Assembly: GCA_030704615.1 (NCBI GenBank)
Contig: CM060734.1
Coordinates: forward strand, 29,156,042-29,220,041
Source of the DNA: Takakia lepidozioides
Taxonomy: Eukaryota > Streptophyta > Takakiopsida > Takakiales > Takakiaceae
Direction: 5' to 3'
DNA: 64,000 nt
Numbering within the stretch: position 1 is the stretch's first letter; every line of letters starts with the position of its first letter. A program made the position numbers and the translations under genes. Positions 1 through 11,961 of this stretch are shown here, piece by piece. The notes under the pieces were generated by a model. It ran no database searches. It saw only the letters and a list, made by a program, of their open reading frames with translations, and had not been told where the DNA came from.

Positions 1-271
1 CAGGAAGTCCAATAGGTGGATTACCCCAAAAACTGCACAAACTTTCATTACATGATCATGGCTTTCTGCACCTTGACCTGCAAGCTAGCAGTAATATTTG
101 CTCTAATTCTTATTTGATCTAGCATGAGAAACCTCTCAAATGTGTATATCACAGCCCAAATCACCACTTTGGGAAGTTGGTGAATAGTGGAGCTAATGTC
201 AGCCTATACAAATATCAACATGAAATAAGTGGATTGAGTTCTCCAAATTCAGAGTTGCTTATAGCCTTGTG
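1..271. other. No recognisable gene
   Basis: AT-rich sequence with no supported reading frame or clear repeat. It lies just downstream of the integrase-like fragment on the minus strand. Confidence 0.4.
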
Positions 272-754
272 CTAATTCAAGTGGGATTTCCACACACGAA
301 CTTTTCTGACACTTTGCGATTGATATTTGGTTGTCACAACCATGACAAAGAAGTTGTGAATAGACTCACAATCTATGTGCCATAGTCCCATCGGCATCGT
401 CACATTATACTGCGCCCGCACGAGTTGTCTCGCCCTCCGCCGTCTTGCACAATGGTAAGCTGAAATTATCCTAAGTGCAGCTGTAACTTTACGCTCAGGA
501 ATTCGAAGGTTGGCCATGGCGAGGGCTGACCGCACCTGCCGCATGCCCCAGTTCACACCATTCTCATGAATCGGTAGTAACTCCTCAATCTTGTCACAAA
601 CCTCCGGCACTGACAATTTATGATGTACAGTGAAATTGTACCCTAGTTCCTTGCTCATAAACCTTTTTAGTTGCCACGTATCCTGAAAGGACAAGGCATC
701 TGCAATTTCTTTGAAGCCCCCCCCCCCCCCCCCGGCGGAGCATCCCTTCCACAT
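272..754 (-). pseudogene. Integrase-type transposase N-terminal fragment
   Basis: This 160-residue minus-strand frame carries a helix-turn-helix-like stretch (residues about 70-105, with GVNWGMRQVRSAL and then IPERKVTAALRI) followed by an R-rich linker and LWHID (about residue 129). That order, a resolvase-like helical region, arginines, then P-x-G-LWHID, is typical of the region just before the first catalytic Asp of rve-type integrase/transposases found as domesticated or mobile genes in many eukaryotes. The remaining DDE core is absent: after the first Asp the frame runs into unrelated sequence. The N-terminus is an artefact of an 18-bp C run read as glycines, so the true start is unknown. 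I read it as a degraded element fragment; the exact family is unresolved. Confidence 0.4.
717..734. repeat. Poly-C homopolymer (18 bp)
   Basis: An uninterrupted C run. It creates glycine or proline tracts in overlapping frames and may differ in length from the true genome because such runs are hard to sequence. Confidence 0.8.
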
Positions 755-759
755 ACTCC

Positions 760-3260
760 ACCATCGTCTCGCTCCATCTTAAGAGAACCAGATTGTCCCA
801 ATTTGCAATACACAAATAGCCTTTCAAACTGTAAAATCGGAGTGATGAGGTTGGTGTATTGATGTATAGGGATAGACAGGAAATCTTTCGGACCGTCGCA
901 CGCGGGCTTCGAGAGCTCGGGCAAAATGGCAAGAGCCACGGAGGCCGGGAGAGAGACGAAATCGTGGCCCTCGAAATCCTACAGAAAATCTCGGCCGTTC
1001 ATTTCTGGGCAGCTGCCCGAAAATGCTACCTTTTTGTTCCCAGACGTTCCCATTTGAGGGGGTCTGGCGGGACTGGACAGGGGTGCCGGTCCTGTCCCGG
1101 GGTCCAAGACTGTCCCGGGGTTCAGGCCAAAACAGTTACCCCAGGCCCAGGCCAAAACTGGATTTTTTAACTCAGTCCTGTACCGATGGCTTGGGCCTGC
1201 ATTCATGGCCTTTTTGCTATTCCCTACATGGCGACCTAACGCGGCTCGTAGGACCTGGCTCCCTACTATATCCGGTAGCAGGGGCTCCTCTCGATGTCCG
1301 GTTTTTAGGGCAGCGAGCCAGTCAGTTTACCCTTGTCCACCGGATATAGCAGGGAGCCAGAGCCGCGTAGGTAGTTAAAATCTAGTAGGTCGTAGAATAC
1401 CACATATAGCACCAATCCTCAAATCCAGTCGAAACACGCCACATCAGCGAGTCTGCTCTAAAAATCGGTTACGAAGAGGGATCTACGGCGGGCAAAGCGC
1501 GGTTGTCGTGGAGGAAAAGCGAGGGTTGAGAAGATGGGATACGCGCACTCACGGGAGTGTTGGTTGCATGGCCCTGTGCTTGCTGCTGTGTTTCCCTGAG
1601 CTGGATAGAGTGCGGAAGTCAATGGTGGAGCGTTTCCTCGCTTCTGGACAACTGCCATTTGACTCTTCTTGAGACTAACTTGAGGGGGGAAGCAGTAGTA
1701 GGCGTTGTAGCGTTTTTAAGGTCTCCGTCGTTGTGGTGCATCGTGTCCTAGACCTTCTTCGGGAGAGGTTTTAGCGTTCCAGGGCGCTCGTAACTCCGTC
1801 GCGGATAGCCGAGTCGGGAGACTTCGCACCTGTTTTGTGTGACGACTCCAGGGGACGTAGGAGGATTTGCTTTCGAGTTTGAGGAGTGGGAAGACCGGTA
1901 TCTGAGACCGGCTAGAGATTCGAACGCGCCTTTGCCGTTTGGGATCCCTCGTGCGTAGGGAAGTGGTTTGCATACAGGATAGGACAGAGGAGCACTGTTG
2001 TGGATAATGTGGATCACTGACAGAGCGAGTTGACTTTTTCGGTAAGTCTGTATGTAGGTACAACCTCTCTGTGTTTGTTTTTGTTGCTCTGTTGATGGAG
2101 TCTCTGGGATTGTGCGCCAATCTCCTGCCCTGTCTCCTACGAAATAGTCTACTCCACGGGGCACCTTTGATTTCTTACGCTATAATAAGTTTGTTTCAGG
2201 TGCCATTGCACGCCCATATGATAACTGTACCGAGTCGACTGAGTACGCATATCAAAGCTAGCTACTAGCGCAAGGCAGAGCTCATCCACCATTCCCTCTC
2301 CTTGTAGCATCCTTCGTCCTTAACAATTACAATCTAGAGCATTCGCTTTAGATGCTACTTCCTGAGAAGACTCAAACGGAATGGTCCTCTCTTACAATTC
2401 TTGAATCTGATGGCGTGGATGCTTTCCTGCTGTTGGAAGATATTGTCTGTGGTGGCATTGTTGTACTTCTATTATGTGTCCCATTCTCAGCGCGAATACC
2501 TTGACTTGACCTTTGGTCGGATTTTGCAGAGTGTTATTCATTTGCAACTGCGTTGTGCAAAAGCAAATTACGAGTTCAATACTGTGCTGAGGAATCAGGC
2601 ATCCCTGTAAGATCCATGACCTTCTCAACCATGCGTCCAATGCATTGGAGATATGCATTGTTAACCAAAATTATTATGGCATTTTAGACCCGAATTGACC
2701 ATGTTCACCTCAGGCACAATTGGGTACTTGGTTGTCACCCAAGACTTGAGATTGATTGTCACCCCAACAAGACACTACTTACCCTAGTTCCCTCATTTTC
2801 AGCCTCCATGCCCCAGTGTGCAGTTTGTGGTGCTACTGAAGGTGCCAAGCATATCAGATTGCTAGGTGATATAGTTTTTGAGGAGAACAGCTGATGTGTA
2901 AGTGCGTAGAGGCTGCCCAAAGATTCATATAGATTCAAGCATTGGAAAGCAATGTACTCTGTCGTCCTTAAACATTGCAAGAAATGTTAACTCGTGATGC
3001 TGGTCAATGCAATGTCATGGGATGGATAGCTTTGTAGCAAGTGCAATATGATGAAAGATTGGTTCTCCGGACATGTTGGACATAGTGCAGATGGAGATTT
3101 TTGAGGCTTCTCACAAGCTTTGATAGTAGAGAGATCAGACTTATGTCAATCGCACTGAACATAGCAGATTATCATAAATGATATATTATAATTAGTTGAG
3201 AAGGAACCTCATAGCACTATTCACTTGCCTTTTGTACATTAAATGACACTATATACTTGT
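760..3260. other. Intergenic region, possible upstream exons of the WEE1 gene
   Basis: No reading frame here resembles a known protein. Short open frames around 1.5-2.3 kb lack recognisable motifs. Because the first clear kinase-gene exon begins just after a splice-acceptor-like TGCAG at about 3270, one or more 5' exons or the 5' UTR may lie in this interval, but I cannot place them. Confidence 0.3.
1234..1373. repeat. Fold-back inverted repeat (MITE-like)
   Basis: The left arm (1234-1276) and right arm (1339-1373) are near-complementary. Both contain CTGGCTCCCT, a CTATATCCGGT block and an acct..cgcggctc block, in opposite orientation, separated by about 60 bp. A transcript or single strand would form a long hairpin. 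Size and structure fit a small inverted-repeat element, but no target duplication was identified. Confidence 0.55.
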
Positions 3261-3270
3261 TGGTGCAGCA

Positions 3271-6200
3271 ATGCTGGGGGATTCACTAAGCACGCCAAGT
3301 CAGCATGGCTTGCAAGGAAGTGTGTCATCTCGGTCATCAGTGGTTCTTGCAGGGGGGCTGGTTACGGATGCGCCAGCAGCTTTTAGCAGGGTTGATGCTG
3401 TAGGATGTGGGGAATTGACTGATGTTTCCAGCATCAGTAACCTCTCTATAGCTGGCCTTACACAAGCTGCTGCAGCCATGGTGATGCAGTCTCCTCATCC
3501 AGCTTGCTCTCGAGTGTTTGACAACTCTCCTGTCAGTGTTCTTGCAGGTGAGACGTCATCATTGCTGTTGACCAAAGTACTCAGGTGGTTGGTTGGTGCA
3601 CAAACACACACACAAGGAGCGAGAGATGCAACTATGAGAGGTGCTCGACATAAGTTTGTGCCCATAGTTCCTATGGGTTTGGCCTACAGGGAGACGCTCA
3701 TTGTATCTGGACCCACAGTGGAAGTGTAACCCCTGTACATGGATGTGTGTCCTTTGTGTTCATATCATGAGACTTTGTGCTGGCATCGGATCCTTGTAAG
3801 GGACCTTTGCACCTATAGCTTAGCATGTTGAGTGGGTCAATCTTACAGTTGTTGACCCTTGCAGAGGTAGTTGACATCCTGAACTGAGGTTTGTGGAAAT
3901 CTGCATATTCCAGAGTACTCATCGACAATTTGTTTTTTGACATTTTCATTACTGCAGCTACCTGGAAGAAGAGTTCTGTTGATGTATTGAAGTGGTCAAA
4001 CATTGGGCCTTCTTACATTAATATGCCACAGAACAAGCTTGTCAGTCTAGGTTATTTTGGTATAGATTGGTTGACACTTATTCCGCTGGGATCAGGGCCT
4101 GGAGTATTCACGCCTTCACCATCACCATCACCATCACCTATACCAACAGGGAACAGCATAGTTGAAGGGAGAGATGCAGTCGCCAATTTGGATGCGTGCT
4201 TGAATGATGCCTCGTCACTTGACAGTGAGGCCGGCATTAGCCGTGTTGAACCTCCCCCTGCCACAGATGGGGCTATCTCATGCACAGGCCCTCCACCATT
4301 GCCTATTCGGACACGCCGAAAACCTCCACTCTCTGAGGAGTCCGGTGTAGCAGGCTGGCGCACTCGGTATTGGCGCCGAGAGGTGTGTTGCTTTAATATG
4401 GTTGACAGCTGATAAGTTTGTAGCCGTTGTTGGGAGGGGGACTCTTGTACGCATGATACAGTGGGTGCATTGCACATGGCTTCCTTGCCTTCTGTAGCAT
4501 TCTATGCTTCATGGTTTGCAATGTGACTGGCAACAAGTACTGTGCATATCGTCTCATTAGAAGTGGGTCATTGTCATTCTTACATGAGCAAACGGTCAGT
4601 GAGTGGCTGGTTCTTCAAGCAACTGGTCTTATTCTTTGGTAAGTATAGAGATTTGTGTTGGTGTTCCTTTCTCCAGTTTAAAGGTAAGAAAGCATGGTGG
4701 GTATGTGAAGGCTGAAAGAAGATGTAAGAGCAGCAGTGACAGCATAAATAGAGGAGAAGAAGAAGGAGAAGCAGAGGTGGAAGGGAAGGTGGAGATTTTC
4801 TTAGACAATGCCCTCACTGTTGCCGATTCTGAACCTGAGTCTCCGACAACACCTTGTTCCACTTCTAAACCACAAGTTTTGGAATGCCCAAGTACTCCCT
4901 TAATCAAGTATGAAGCTCCTCAAGTTCCTCAATTCTTCTGTATTTGTGTGATTCCCATGGTCCACAGATGAGAATGTTGGTCACAGATAGTTGTCCTCTT
5001 GCTCATCTTCCCATTTCTGTAAATCCATATTTGTGTCTGCTGTATGCTTGCTGAACCAACAGGCCCTTTCCTGCAGTTCACTAGTCTCATCGGATTCACT
5101 TATCAGGGAAAAGGCCATATAGTGTTGCCTTTGGATTTCTGATATGCATCTTACTATTATGGTGCATTGTTAGCTACAGGACCAGGGTGTCTCACTGAGG
5201 TCTATTATTAGTTTTCTTGAACAGCATTGTCAAATAAGCAAATAGCTCAAATCTGATTGGCACATGGCAATGGCTGCCTGTTGTCCATGTAGGTAGCTTC
5301 AGGAATCGGTAATCAGAACTCTAGCTTGTGGCTTAATGTGGTTATTTATTTGTGGATCGTAACCAGCAGGGAGAACCCTAAAGCTGACCTGATTGAAATT
5401 CTGAATCTGAAAGCCCATAGCAGAACCTTACGAGTGGAAATGTTCTAGGAAGACTGAGGTTTTATCGACTTACAATGCTGCCTATGTTGTACTAGGCAGT
5501 CTCACATTTATCAGGTTGTCTTCTCACATTGATTGGTAGCAGGAGCAAGGAGCTGTCGCGGCAAAGCAGCCTGAATGACACAAAGTTGCTGTTGACTACT
5601 CATCTCAAGAGGACAGCCAGCATTTTCATGTTTGACAAGCACTTTGAGTTCCTTCGTGAGATCGGGCGAGGCTCCTTTAGCACTGTGAGTTGCTATGCTG
5701 CAGCAGTATGAACCTTGGCCTGTGTCTGTCTCTGGCGTTTTGGCTGTTTTTTACTACGTGTGGCTTGGAATCAGTTTATTTCGAGCAGCACCATTATTTT
5801 CTTAAGTTGGTCTCATCTGTCTTCAGTATATTCTCACCAGTTTAGGGAGAGTTGTGAACGAAGCTCAGAAATCTGGAGAATCATCTCTGTGAGGGGGAAT
5901 TTACACCCAGCTGGAAATGACGCGTCAAAATTGCAAGGAGTGAATGTGAGAACAACTTCGTTGGCAGGTTTATGAAGCTCGAGACAGAAGAGTAGGCTCA
6001 CTTTGTGCCGTAAAGATGAGCAAACGCCAGTTCCGAGGACGGGAGGACCGTGAGCGCTACATGCATGAGATCCAGAGTGTAGCATGCCTGGCGGAGCATC
6101 CAAATGTGATTAAATATTTCAGGAGTTGGCAACAGGACTCCCACTTCTACATACAGATGGAGCTTTGTGAGGCTGGCAATCTGCGCACCCTCCTTGATTC

Positions 6201-7430
6201 CCTTAAGGAGCCACTTGTTGAAAATCAGGCATGTATATTATTATCATTGATTGAATTCTGCTTGGGCAAGTGTTATTGTGGACTGTTCTGCTTAGTCGTG
6301 GCTATTTGCTAGCACTACTATTAAGGCTTTATGGCCTTTGATCCACGGTGCTTGGATTGCATGGATATATGGTTTTCCTTGGTTATTTTCCTGGTCATTT
6401 TGATTCAAAGCGGCGCTTTCTATTGGAAGCTGTTGATGCTGCTGTAGTATAGACATCCACATAAATATCTCATGTAACATCTCAGATCATGTTTTGTGTT
6501 AAGTTACCCTAAAACTCCTCATCTCCTACCTGGCCTTGGATGTGTGTTTTCTATCCCATAGATTTTATGTCAAATCCAGCTTTTGAGGGATCAAATGTTG
6601 ACCTGTGCCATTCCATAGGCAGTTGAGATGTATATCCTGCTATTGTTCATGAGAGGTTGAAGGGGAGTTTTGGATAGATCTTCCTTACCACTTTCCACTA
6701 GACCTGAAAGTTACTTGGTTTGATTGTGGAGAGAGCCCACAAAATTTCACGTTGTACATGCCGATGTGATAAGTTGGATGTCAATTGTTGTAGGTCTGGA
6801 CATACATAGAACAAGTGGCAGCGGGTCTAGAGCACATTCATTCCCAGGGTGTGCTTCATCTGGACATCAAGCCTGAAAATATATTTGTAGACAGTCAAGG
6901 TTTGCTCCAGTTCTTCCAGTCCAACAGTCTGTCATTTTTTATTGGGCTCACAGGTACAAAAGTTCAGCTTTAAGCTCTTGTCGGCACTCTCAATTTCAGC
7001 TGTTTCAAAGCGTGGAACCTCTTTGAGTTTTTGGCTTCCCCTTTGTAATGTGAGATATACAACAGTATTCCAGTCTTTGATATGTGTGGAACTGTTTCTT
7101 ACAGGGGTCTTGAAGATAGGGGATTTTGGCTTGGCTGTTCCTTGGAAACTCTGGGAGTGGGAAGAAGGAGACGGAGGGTATGTAGCACCTGAGCTGTTGC
7201 AAGAGCAGGAACCTGGGCCTGAGGCTGACATGTACAGCTTTGGTGCCATGGTATATGAGTGGATGACAAATAGCAAACTGCCACGGTCTGGGTCTGCTAG
7301 AGAGGGTCAGATAGAGGTACCATCAAACAGGTCAATTACGCTTGGAAGCTTGGTGCGCTCTTTGTTGAATCCCAATCCTTCTAAGAGACCAAGTGCTACT
7401 AGAGTATTGGTATGGCGACAAGCGGCATAG
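3271..7430 (+). CDS. WEE1: WEE1-type protein kinase, multi-exon
   Basis: WEE1 kinases phosphorylate the inhibitory tyrosine of CDKs and delay mitosis, notably after DNA damage. Exons I can place are up to 3547, about 3958-4382, about 4691-4930 (ends uncertain), 5543-5684, 5968-6228, 6794-6899 and 7105-about 7430. The last four join in frame. The kinase core shows a glycine loop EIGRGSFS, the ATP lysine in CAVKMSK, ELCEAGNL, the catalytic loop HLDIKPEN, GDFG, and the WEE-characteristic EGD before GYVAPELL. The HLDxKPxN loop and EGD favour WEE1 over ordinary Ser/Thr kinases. The N-terminal part is a low-complexity Ser/Pro-rich region, as in the family. The true start probably lies in an upstream exon, and one exon between 4.93 and 5.54 kb is not resolved. 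The end at 7430 may be provisional. The 5968-6228 exon ends at CAG/GCATGT, implying a GC-AG intron. Confidence 0.8.
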
Positions 7431-7439
7431 TATAGTCCT

Positions 7440-8154
7440 GCTCTGAGCTGTGAGGGGCTCGGTTTTTGTCAAGGTGTGTTTCAAGGATAGTTATGTCCCA
7501 AGCTGGGTCATGAGTGATACAACCAGTGCAACATCTGTCAAGTGCGTTCCTTTCACTGACCAGGGCCTCAGTGAAACGAGTGAAGTGGATGTGAAATGGA
7601 TGTAGCCAGTTGCCTGAAGAAAATGTTCCCAGTTGTGGCGCACAGTATTGTGGCAGTAAAACACAAGTTGCTTATGCTCTCAAGTTACTAATGTATAGTT
7701 TGAAGGGGTGTGGTGGTGGCTGTGATCGGGAGCAAAGGTACTTCCTGATTCTATATTTTCCAGGCAGTTTGTACAAATATATGCAAGCATTTTAATATAG
7801 ATGATTGTGTTCAATTCTTCACCTCTGGATACTTGCAGATTCGAGTGTACTGTGGGATTGTGTTCTTCTGTGCGTAAAGCACTGCCAAAAAAATTTGTTT
7901 GTATTTATCGCGCCGTTAAAAAGCAGAATTCATCATCGGATGCATTCCGCTCCCTCAAGTGCATTCAGAAATGCAGAATGCACCGGCCATTAGATTTTTT
8001 TTTTTAAAATTGGCATTTCTTTATGCAGGGCAATGCCCCTCACTCAGGGCATTACCCTATACATAATACTATAGCTTAGTTATGCAGAGATTTTACTCAA
8101 GTAAGTTGGGAGATTATAAATTGCAGGAACCAAACTGAAACCTGAAACCTGAAA
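7440..8154. other. Downstream region of the WEE1 gene, no gene recognised
   Basis: Probable 3' UTR followed by intergenic sequence. The short open frames here have no recognisable motif. Confidence 0.35.
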
Positions 8155-8255
8155 CCAGCCTATGCACTTTTTCTTTTTTTTTTTCCATTTTCAGGTGAAA
8201 GGGGAGGTAGCCCTTGATTAACTTGAATTATTGAAGGGAAAAAAGTTAAAACCCT
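8155..8255. repeat. Dispersed repeat, copy 1 (T-rich then AGCCCTTGA... block)
   Basis: A poly-T tract is followed by GGGGAGGTAGCCCTTGA, a TATTGAAGGG block and TTAAAACCCTTA. The same order of blocks recurs at 34065-34165, with moderate divergence. The family is not identified; the position just before a LINE-like fragment may be meaningful. Confidence 0.5.
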
Positions 8256-8276
8256 TATAGGTGTGCACATTGAATA

Positions 8277-8738
8277 GTGGGTTTCAAACAAAGTCTGAAC
8301 TATGACAAGATTGCAAAGTCTACACCCCTCAAGTGCCCAGTTTTTGAAACATTGAGGGGTGCTACTCTTTGGCACATCTGGAAGGCTAGATGCTCCTGGT
8401 CTCTACCCAGCGTCAACTCAACTGCCATAGCCACTCTAACTAAGATTTTCTTCGATCTTACCGTAGCAGCTAAATTGGCTTGGGCAAAAGTGTGTGCAGG
8501 AATCGCCAAGCCCCAGAACGCCAGCTTGTCCTTTCCAGCAGATTTCAAGCCACCTGGGGAAGAGGTGACATCATATGCAATTGTGCAGGCCCTGACTCCT
8601 GTGAATGGCCAACCGATATCCCGCACCAATTGCAACAGCACAGATCCATCCTCTTCCGCTTCCCTTGAGTTCGAAAAATCCAAAGTGAACTGGAAGCATG
8701 TCAAGACTTCTACCAGGACAAACCTATTCTACAGATAG
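8277..8738 (+). pseudogene. LINE-type polyprotein C-terminal remnant (candidate)
   Basis: The 153-residue frame contains a segment reading FETLRGATLWHIWKARC followed by TLTKIFFDLTVAAKLAW. This resembles the end of plant non-LTR retrotransposon proteins, where a tryptophan-rich xxLWHIWKxR motif and a helical tail follow the reverse transcriptase. No reverse-transcriptase core is present, so only a short 3' fragment survives. The call rests on a single motif region. Confidence 0.4.
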
Positions 8739-8979
8739 AAGCTCGGGCCAAGGTCTCTTCATGAATTCAGCTATTTCCTGTGTCAAGTCTCCCTAGCCCC
8801 TCTTTGATCAGATTTCATTGATTGCGCTAGGGATCGGTTTCTTCAGGGCCTCAATACCCTGGTATTTGGTTCATCCTCTGGACATAGAATATACGTTCTC
8901 TAAACACGTTCATAGTGTGTCATTAGTTGTCGGTATTGCAGCTGGTCATGGTTCGTCGGATCATCCGTCACGGAATGCC

Positions 8980-9118
8980 CTATGGAAATGATTTTGGTTC
9001 GCTCTGAGACTTGGCCACTATGTTCAATGTACCATGTAATAGACCCCAGAGTAATATGAGATCAATCGAAATTCGTTCAATGGGCCAACGGATGGTTGCC
9101 CATCCAAATGATTTTTCG
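8980..9118. repeat. Single copy of the 118-bp repeat unit
   Basis: The segment with GATTTTGGTTCGCT, GAGACTTGGCCA, CAGAGTAATATGAGATCAAT and CCAACGGATGGTTGCCCATC matches the tandem units at 11.46-11.88 kb. It is an isolated copy about 2.4 kb upstream of the array. Confidence 0.65.
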
Positions 9119-9120
9119 TC

Positions 9121-9305
9121 ATAGCCTTACACAGTTAGACACAGCTTGTCACAGTCTTACACAGCCTATCACAGCCTATCATAGTCTATCATAGCCCGAC
9201 ACAGCTTCATACAGCCAGTCACAGCCCGACACAGTCCGAAACAGCCAGTCACAGCTCGGCACAGTCACAGCCCGACACAGTTTGGCACAGCCTGTCGCAA
9301 CATTC
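9121..9305. repeat. Short tandem repeat with CACAGYC units
   Basis: About 17 imperfect repeats of 10-11 bp built on CACAGCCCGA, CACAGTCTTA and similar. The unit is A/C-rich on the plus strand and has no reading-frame constraint, so it looks like a degenerate minisatellite. Confidence 0.75.
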
Positions 9306-10130
9306 ACAGGGAACGGTTATTATTGGCAGGGAATGACTGTGTGGGAACGACATCTGTAGAGGGAACGTGCATTCTGTCTTGAATGACAGTTAGTTAGTTA
9401 GGCGGTTAGAAGAGCTTGCAGGTAGAATAGGCAGAGTAGCAACAGAGGGGGACACTTCTTGGATCACGACTTGGTCATCAGGGAGAAAATGACGATCTTG
9501 AGCAGAGGGATGGAGAGCGCAGGGGAGGAAGAGACATGATCTGTTGATGCTTGATGAATGCAAGCTGTAGAGTTGTACTGTAGAACAGATTAAATACACC
9601 ATGGCTTCGGCCTGATACTTGATAGATATTAATCTGATACATACTTCATACTCACACTGTGTAGAGAGACCTGAGTGAAGCTGTGGAATGAATGGATGAG
9701 TGGATGGAACCTGGTAGATTGCTGAAGCAATCTGATATTTAATTAGAGACAGTAAGGTAACTTGCTAACATGAATGCGAGAATGAATACAAAACGGAAGC
9801 ACCCCCATGATACACTAGCTGTAGGTCATGACTGATTGTTCTAAGCGGGCTGAGTGCTTAGAGATTTCCAACTCTTCTATCTTGGAGTTCCCACCTCGGA
9901 TAGCGAAGGGATGGGTGAGTAAAAGCCGCTCGACATTTGGTAACCATACTGGAGATCTGAGTCAAGAACAACCAGATGTGATAGGCATCTGGTGGGATCA
10001 TGGTGGATGGAGAATGAAATAATTTGATGTGAATCAAATTCCCTGTGGAACTGAGAAAGAAAGATTGTCCAAACAATTCTTTCAGAGGTTCTTGGAATTG
10101 CCAGACGGTTGCAAATAAAACATTCTTAAG
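9306..10130. other. No recognisable gene
   Basis: Contains only short frames without motifs and some ATGAATG-rich low-complexity sequence around 9680-9790. Confidence 0.35.
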
Positions 10131-10133
10131 AGA

Positions 10134-10523
10134 GTGCATGATGCTGATCCTGAGTGGGGTCTGGAGAAAGGAGTGATAAAGATTTATCAACTGGCCTATA
10201 GAAGGAGAGCAAGTTGGTTACCAACGCTGGTTTATGTGATAGCATTGATATCCATTAAACGAGTGGAGTTTGAAAGCTGGGAGGAACGGAAAGTGAATGT
10301 TTACACTCATATGCATGAAGAACTTGTACTAGTAAAGAATTGGATTCCTAAGGATATCCTGTGGATCAAACTTACACCAAGAACAACTTTTCAGACGTGC
10401 TTGCCATATGGTTATATGGTAACGGAGTCTTCTAGTATAGCCAAGGGTGCATTAAAGCTTGAAAGAAATCCAGGCATATACGAGAGATACTACAGAAGAG
10501 AGTTTTGGTTATTGCCTCATTAA
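10134..10523 (+). CDS. Unrecognised ORF
   Basis: This 129-residue frame has mixed charged and aromatic composition with no domain I recognise. A second frame at 10544-10753 follows after 20 bp in a different phase. The pair could be remains of one protein of an unknown mobile element, since both sit next to repeats. No start context or homology supports a functional gene. Confidence 0.2.
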   Translation: MHDADPEWGLEKGVIKIYQLAYRRRASWLPTLVYVIALISIKRVEFESWEERKVNVYTHMHEELVLVKNWIPKDILWIKLTPRTTFQTCLPYGYMVTESSSIAKGALKLERNPGIYERYYRREFWLLPH

Positions 10524-10543
10524 AGATATGAAAGATATGGGAC

Positions 10544-10753
10544 ATGAGTGATGAAAGAGAAGCTAGACTCCACAGATATTCAGCAAAAAAAGAAAGTTAT
10601 TTGAAAGCTAATTATCCATATCTTTGGGAGAGAGGAATAGACATAGGGGAATCATCTGGACCTCTCACACCATTAAGACCAGAGAGTACATCACCCATAC
10701 CGGAAGAACCAGAGTTGGATGCCACTCCTTCTTATTCTTTACAGAAAGATTAA
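10544..10753 (+). CDS. Unrecognised short ORF
   Basis: A 69-residue hydrophilic frame with a charged N-terminal half and a Pro/Ser/Glu-rich C-terminal half. It may belong with the ORF just upstream. No function can be assigned. Confidence 0.15.
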   Translation: MSDEREARLHRYSAKKESYLKANYPYLWERGIDIGESSGPLTPLRPESTSPIPEEPELDATPSYSLQKD

Positions 10754-10969
10754 GGGATTTGGTACAGGAAGAAGATCAGCCACGAGGGGAAAGATCTGAG
10801 GTACATCCCTGGATTAAAAATTTGACATAAATCTTTGATCAGAGTTGGCAAGGAACACCAAAAGCAGGAACTTCAGTTTCTGAAACATAAGACAAAGAAG
10901 GAGAGGATGATGTGGCAGAGCCAACGGAGAGTTCAAACTCTCCAACAGAGAGAAGAATTTGGAAGATGA

Positions 10970-11480
10970 AGAGTTTGAAGAAGTTTGAAGCCCATCTTTT
11001 GCCCGCATGTGCTTGAACATGTGCAGAGACACAACAGAAGAATAAATCATTTGCCTCCCCATCGACGCGCTCACCCCTCAAGCCATTCGAGAATTTAAAT
11101 CAATTTTAAGCCAATGATTAGGTTTGCACTGCCTTTGATTGGGGGTTTCTGCCACGTATCGATTTTGTTTTTGGCTCAATTTTGTTCTGCGGCTTCAAGC
11201 ATCCCACCGCTACTCCCCCGCCAAAATTTGGACCAATAAAAAATGTTCTCTTCGCTCACTATTGCAGAACTCTCTATGAAGAGTACATGAAGTAGAATAC
11301 AAATCAAGTTTGGATTGCAAAACAGGGAAGAAAACTGTGGTTTTGGGTCCAAATGAATTTTGTTCGCTCCCAAATTTGGCACGCATGTTGCATATGGAAT
11401 CATTACGCATACGGTTCAAAAACGGAATGAACCATGAGCACGCGAAACGCAGTCCAACAGGTCCCAGAGTAATAGAATAT
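10970..11480. repeat. About 0.5-kb dispersed repeat, copy 1
   Basis: This block is repeated almost identically at 11962-12485 and in diverged form at 60960-61560. Shared landmarks in order are CATGTGCTTGAACATGTG, CATTTGCCTCCCCA followed by an ACGCG block, TTTGTTCTG, GCAGAACTCTCTATGAAG, GGTTTTGGGTCCAA and a TTGCATATGG block. No coding capacity is evident. Confidence 0.85.
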
Positions 11481-11880
11481 CCAACAGAATTCATGGCATC
11501 GGGTGAACGGATGGTTGCCTATCCAAATCATTTTTGTTTGCTTTCAAACTTTGCCAGTACGTTCGGGACATCCTCTCACAGTCCCGGACTGATATGAGAT
11601 CAATCGAAATTCATTCGATGGCTCAACGGATGGTTGGCCATCGAAATGATTTTGGTTCGCTTTGAGACTTGGCCAGTATGTTCAATGTGCCATCTAAGAG
11701 GTCCCAGAGTAATATGAGACAAAACGAAATTCGTTCGGTGGCCCAACGGATGGTTGCCCATCCAAACGATTTTCGTTCGCTTCGAGACTTGGTCAGCATG
11801 TTCATCGTACCATCTGACAGGCCCCAGAGTAGTATGAGATCAATCGAAATTCATTCGATGGGCCAATGAGGCGTTCACTT
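11481..11880. repeat. 118-bp tandem repeat array
   Basis: Three to four units of about 118 bp, each with CGAAATTCRTTC, GATGG, CCAACGGATGGTTG, an AAATGATTTT block and CAGAGTARTATGAG. It fills the gap between the two 0.5-kb direct repeats, so array and flanks probably expanded together. Confidence 0.8.
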
Positions 11881-11961
11881 GTCATCCAGTTTTCGTTCAT
11901 TGCGGAAAAAAAAAATCTAGCAATGCGTGCACGGCTATTGCACCCATTGAACGGATGTGGT

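Noticed and set aside
4680-5540. A complete exon model for the WEE1 N-terminal half
   Set aside because: Candidate splice sites in this stretch do not give a unique in-frame join, so I left the borders approximate.
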